From Thermoplasmata archaeon (lineage in GTDB: Archaea > Thermoplasmatota > Thermoplasmata > Sysuiplasmatales > Sysuiplasmataceae), in NCBI GenBank assembly GCA_021806165.1, contig JAJZXY010000004.1, positions 1 through 64,000 on the forward strand: a DNA stretch of 64,000 bases. Direction: 5' to 3'. A model generated the notes under the pieces. It was given only the letters and a program-made list of their open reading frames with translations, ran no database searches and had not been told where the DNA came from. How positions within the stretch are numbered: position 1 is the stretch's first letter; every line of letters starts with the position of its first letter. The position numbers were made by a program, and so were the translations under genes. This document shows, piece after piece, positions 62,738-64,000 of the stretch.

Positions 62738-63640
62738 TCATCTCTTCCTGTATATCCTCTTCCCCATTAGTGACTCTAGGAGCTCCACAGCAATTTCGGC
62801 GGTATGGTTACCCCTGTCAAGAATTGGGTTTACCTCCACGAGTTCGGCTGACGAGACAATGCCGCACTCGTACAGGTCTTCCATGACCAGGTGCGCCTCG
62901 CGGTATGTGAGGCCGCCAGGGACTGGGGTGCCAGTGCCTGAGGCCTCCCTCGGGTCCAGTACATCGATGTCAAAGCTCACGTGCACGTTCTTTACTCCCT
63001 TCGATGCTATCTGCACTGCGTCGTCTATGACCCTGCCAATGCCCAGTTCGTCCACCTCCTTCATGGTGTAAACTGTGACCCGGGATTCTGAGAGCATATC
63101 CTGTTCCATCTCATCGATGCTCCTGCACCCTATTATGACTGTGTTCTCCTCAACAGCCTTCGGGCAGATGCGCCTGAACCTGGAAAGTCTCGGTGTCCCG
63201 TACCCCAGGATTGCACTGAGCGCCATGCCATGCACATTCCCCGATGGTGTGGACTTCTCTGTATTGAAGTCTGCGTGGGCATCAATCCAGATGATTCCCC
63301 TCTTTGTTCCGTGCTCCGCCAGTCCTGCGAGAGTGCCGATGGATACTGTCTGGTCACCGCCGAGCACAAGTGGAAACATTCTCTTTGATACACAATCTGA
63401 AACCCTGTCCGCAATGAGACCGCAGATCCTGAGGACCTCGTCAAGGTAGCGCAGATTCTCCCTTCCCAGCTTTGCAGTGGATCTGTCGGGGCCCTGTATG
63501 TTTCCCATATCGGACACATCATGACCAAGGCCGGAGAGCCTTTCGACAATGCCTGCAATCCTCATTGCAGTTGGTCCCATGTCTACGCCCCTGCGCTTCT
63601 GGCCCAGATCCATTGGAACGCCGATTACACCTACCTTCAC
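62738..63640 (-). CDS. rocF: Arginase-family ureohydrolase
   Basis: A 300-residue Mn2+-dependent ureohydrolase. GVPMDLGQKRRGVDMGP at the N terminus and GNVHGMAL are arginase-like. Metal ligands are seen in IWIDAHADFN and SFDIDVLDP. The first ligand motif, normally GGDH, reads GGDQ (LGGDQTVSIGTLAGL), so the usual His is Gln. The product would be ornithine plus urea if arginase; agmatinase or a related guanidine hydrolase is possible. The start is ATG 63640 with no clear TATA box seen. It faces the decayed antiporter remnant in the same direction. Confidence 0.85.
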   Translation of the reverse strand: MKVGVIGVPMDLGQKRRGVDMGPTAMRIAGIVERLSGLGHDVSDMGNIQGPDRSTAKLGRENLRYLDEVLRICGLIADRVSDCVSKRMFPLVLGGDQTVSIGTLAGLAEHGTKRGIIWIDAHADFNTEKSTPSGNVHGMALSAILGYGTPRLSRFRRICPKAVEENTVIIGCRSIDEMEQDMLSESRVTVYTMKEVDELGIGRVIDDAVQIASKGVKNVHVSFDIDVLDPREASGTGTPVPGGLTYREAHLVMEDLYECGIVSSAELVEVNPILDRGNHTAEIAVELLESLMGKRIYRKR

Positions 63641-63689
63641 TTACACCGCCTTCCGGATGTTGTTGGAGAGGGCAACGCTGCCTCGCGCA

Positions 63690-64000
63690 TCAGACAGCCA
63701 GCCTTCCCCTGTTGACCACTGTGCGCCCGAATGAATGCAGCGTGGGCTGCATAAGGACTGCGCGTGCAGACTGGCCTATCCAGAGAGTCACAGCTCCGGA
63801 GGAGTAGGAGTCACGGCCGTATCCTGGCTTCAGCCTGCTGTTAAGTCCCACTCCCAGATAGGTGGGTGCCCTGTTTGCCTGTTTCGAGAGGTATGCCGAC
63901 ATTGACTCCTCTGCATCGCCTTCCCATGATTTCGAGGAGAATGAAACAACTCGCCCCTTTGAAAATTCAATCTCTACAGATTTTGTTGACTTCCCCTGGT
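63690..64000 (-). CDS. C-terminal part of a possible M29-type aminopeptidase (partial)
   Basis: The gene runs off the right edge. The visible ~100 C-terminal residues include IEFSKGRVVSFSSKSWEGDA, then YLGVGLNSRLKPGYG and GAVTLWIGQS. The strand order, GVGLN(S/P) and IG segments resemble the C-terminal region of M29 leucyl aminopeptidases, which have GxNP and HIAxG motifs. The metal-binding residues are not visible, so the call is tentative. The arginase gene begins 50 nt downstream of its stop on the same strand. Confidence 0.35.
   Translation of the reverse strand, partial: QGKSTKSVEIEFSKGRVVSFSSKSWEGDAEESMSAYLSKQANRAPTYLGVGLNSRLKPGYGRDSYSSGAVTLWIGQSARAVLMQPTLHSFGRTVVNRGRLAV

Overview
The window reads as archaeal chromosome, most likely from a Thermoplasmatota (Thermoplasmata-like) lineage. 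The evidence is the archaeal shikimate route (AroA'/AroB' enzymes and a GHMP-type shikimate kinase), RNase P subunit Rnp4, a VAT/Cdc48 ATPase, an archaeal/eukaryotic GlyRS, the COG2150 and COG1395 archaeal regulators, UPF0201, HTH_10, and TATA boxes spaced for short or leaderless transcripts. Coding is dense and GC-rich, with frequent GTG/TTG starts. I could not run any search, so family names come from motif and length recognition.

Layout. 1-2.2 kb: tail of an unknown gene, a GyrI-like protein, an MBL hydrolase and an aldose epimerase. 2.26-18.44 kb (minus strand): an unbroken run of 16 genes with gaps of 4 nt or less, in transcription order aroA', aroB', aroDE, aroK, aroA, aroC, chorismate mutase-tyrA, asd, lysC, trpE, trpG, trpD, trpC, trpF, trpB, trpA. 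The run carries aspartate via aspartate semialdehyde to chorismate, prephenate-derived tyrosine precursor and tryptophan. A COG2150 ACT-domain regulator diverges from it across one TATA-like element. 19-23.3 kb: carAB. 23.3-28.9 kb: small membrane protein, CBS protein coupled to glyS, HTH_10 regulator, MBL hydrolase, GNAT and a 53-aa protein.

29-31.8 kb: a three-gene SPFH/zinc-ribbon/helical module. 31.8-38.8 kb: solitary DNA methyltransferase, Hsp20 and VAT ATPase, COG1395 regulator, an unknown gene and a class III aminotransferase. 38.9-50.9 kb: zinc-ribbon CPBP protease, TIM-barrel protein, UPF0201, GT2, nucleotidyltransferase, glnA, rnp4-yhbY-serS, membrane proteins, DUF5679-like zinc ribbon and two glycosyltransferases. 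51-56.8 kb: folC, nth, P-type ATPase, DedA protein and tRNA-Gly. 57-64 kb: a HAD-like gene, a decayed succinate dehydrogenase locus, a PH-domain zinc-ribbon protein, broken Ca2+/cation antiporter remnants, arginase and a gene running off the end.

Main observations: (1) the complete, translationally coupled aromatic supercluster with lysC/asd inside it; (2) five conserved genes (trpA, trpD, carB, vat, dedA) whose conserved N-termini lie upstream of any ATG/GTG/TTG, suggesting CTG/ATA initiation or +1 frameshifts; (3) a decayed sdh locus with several frameshifts, one nonsense codon and a missing sdhD; (4) repeated pairing of zinc ribbons with membrane or membrane-associated domains (SPFH, CPBP, PH, small TM proteins). 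No CRISPR array, rRNA or intact insertion sequence was seen, and no gene-free stretch exceeds about 300 bases.
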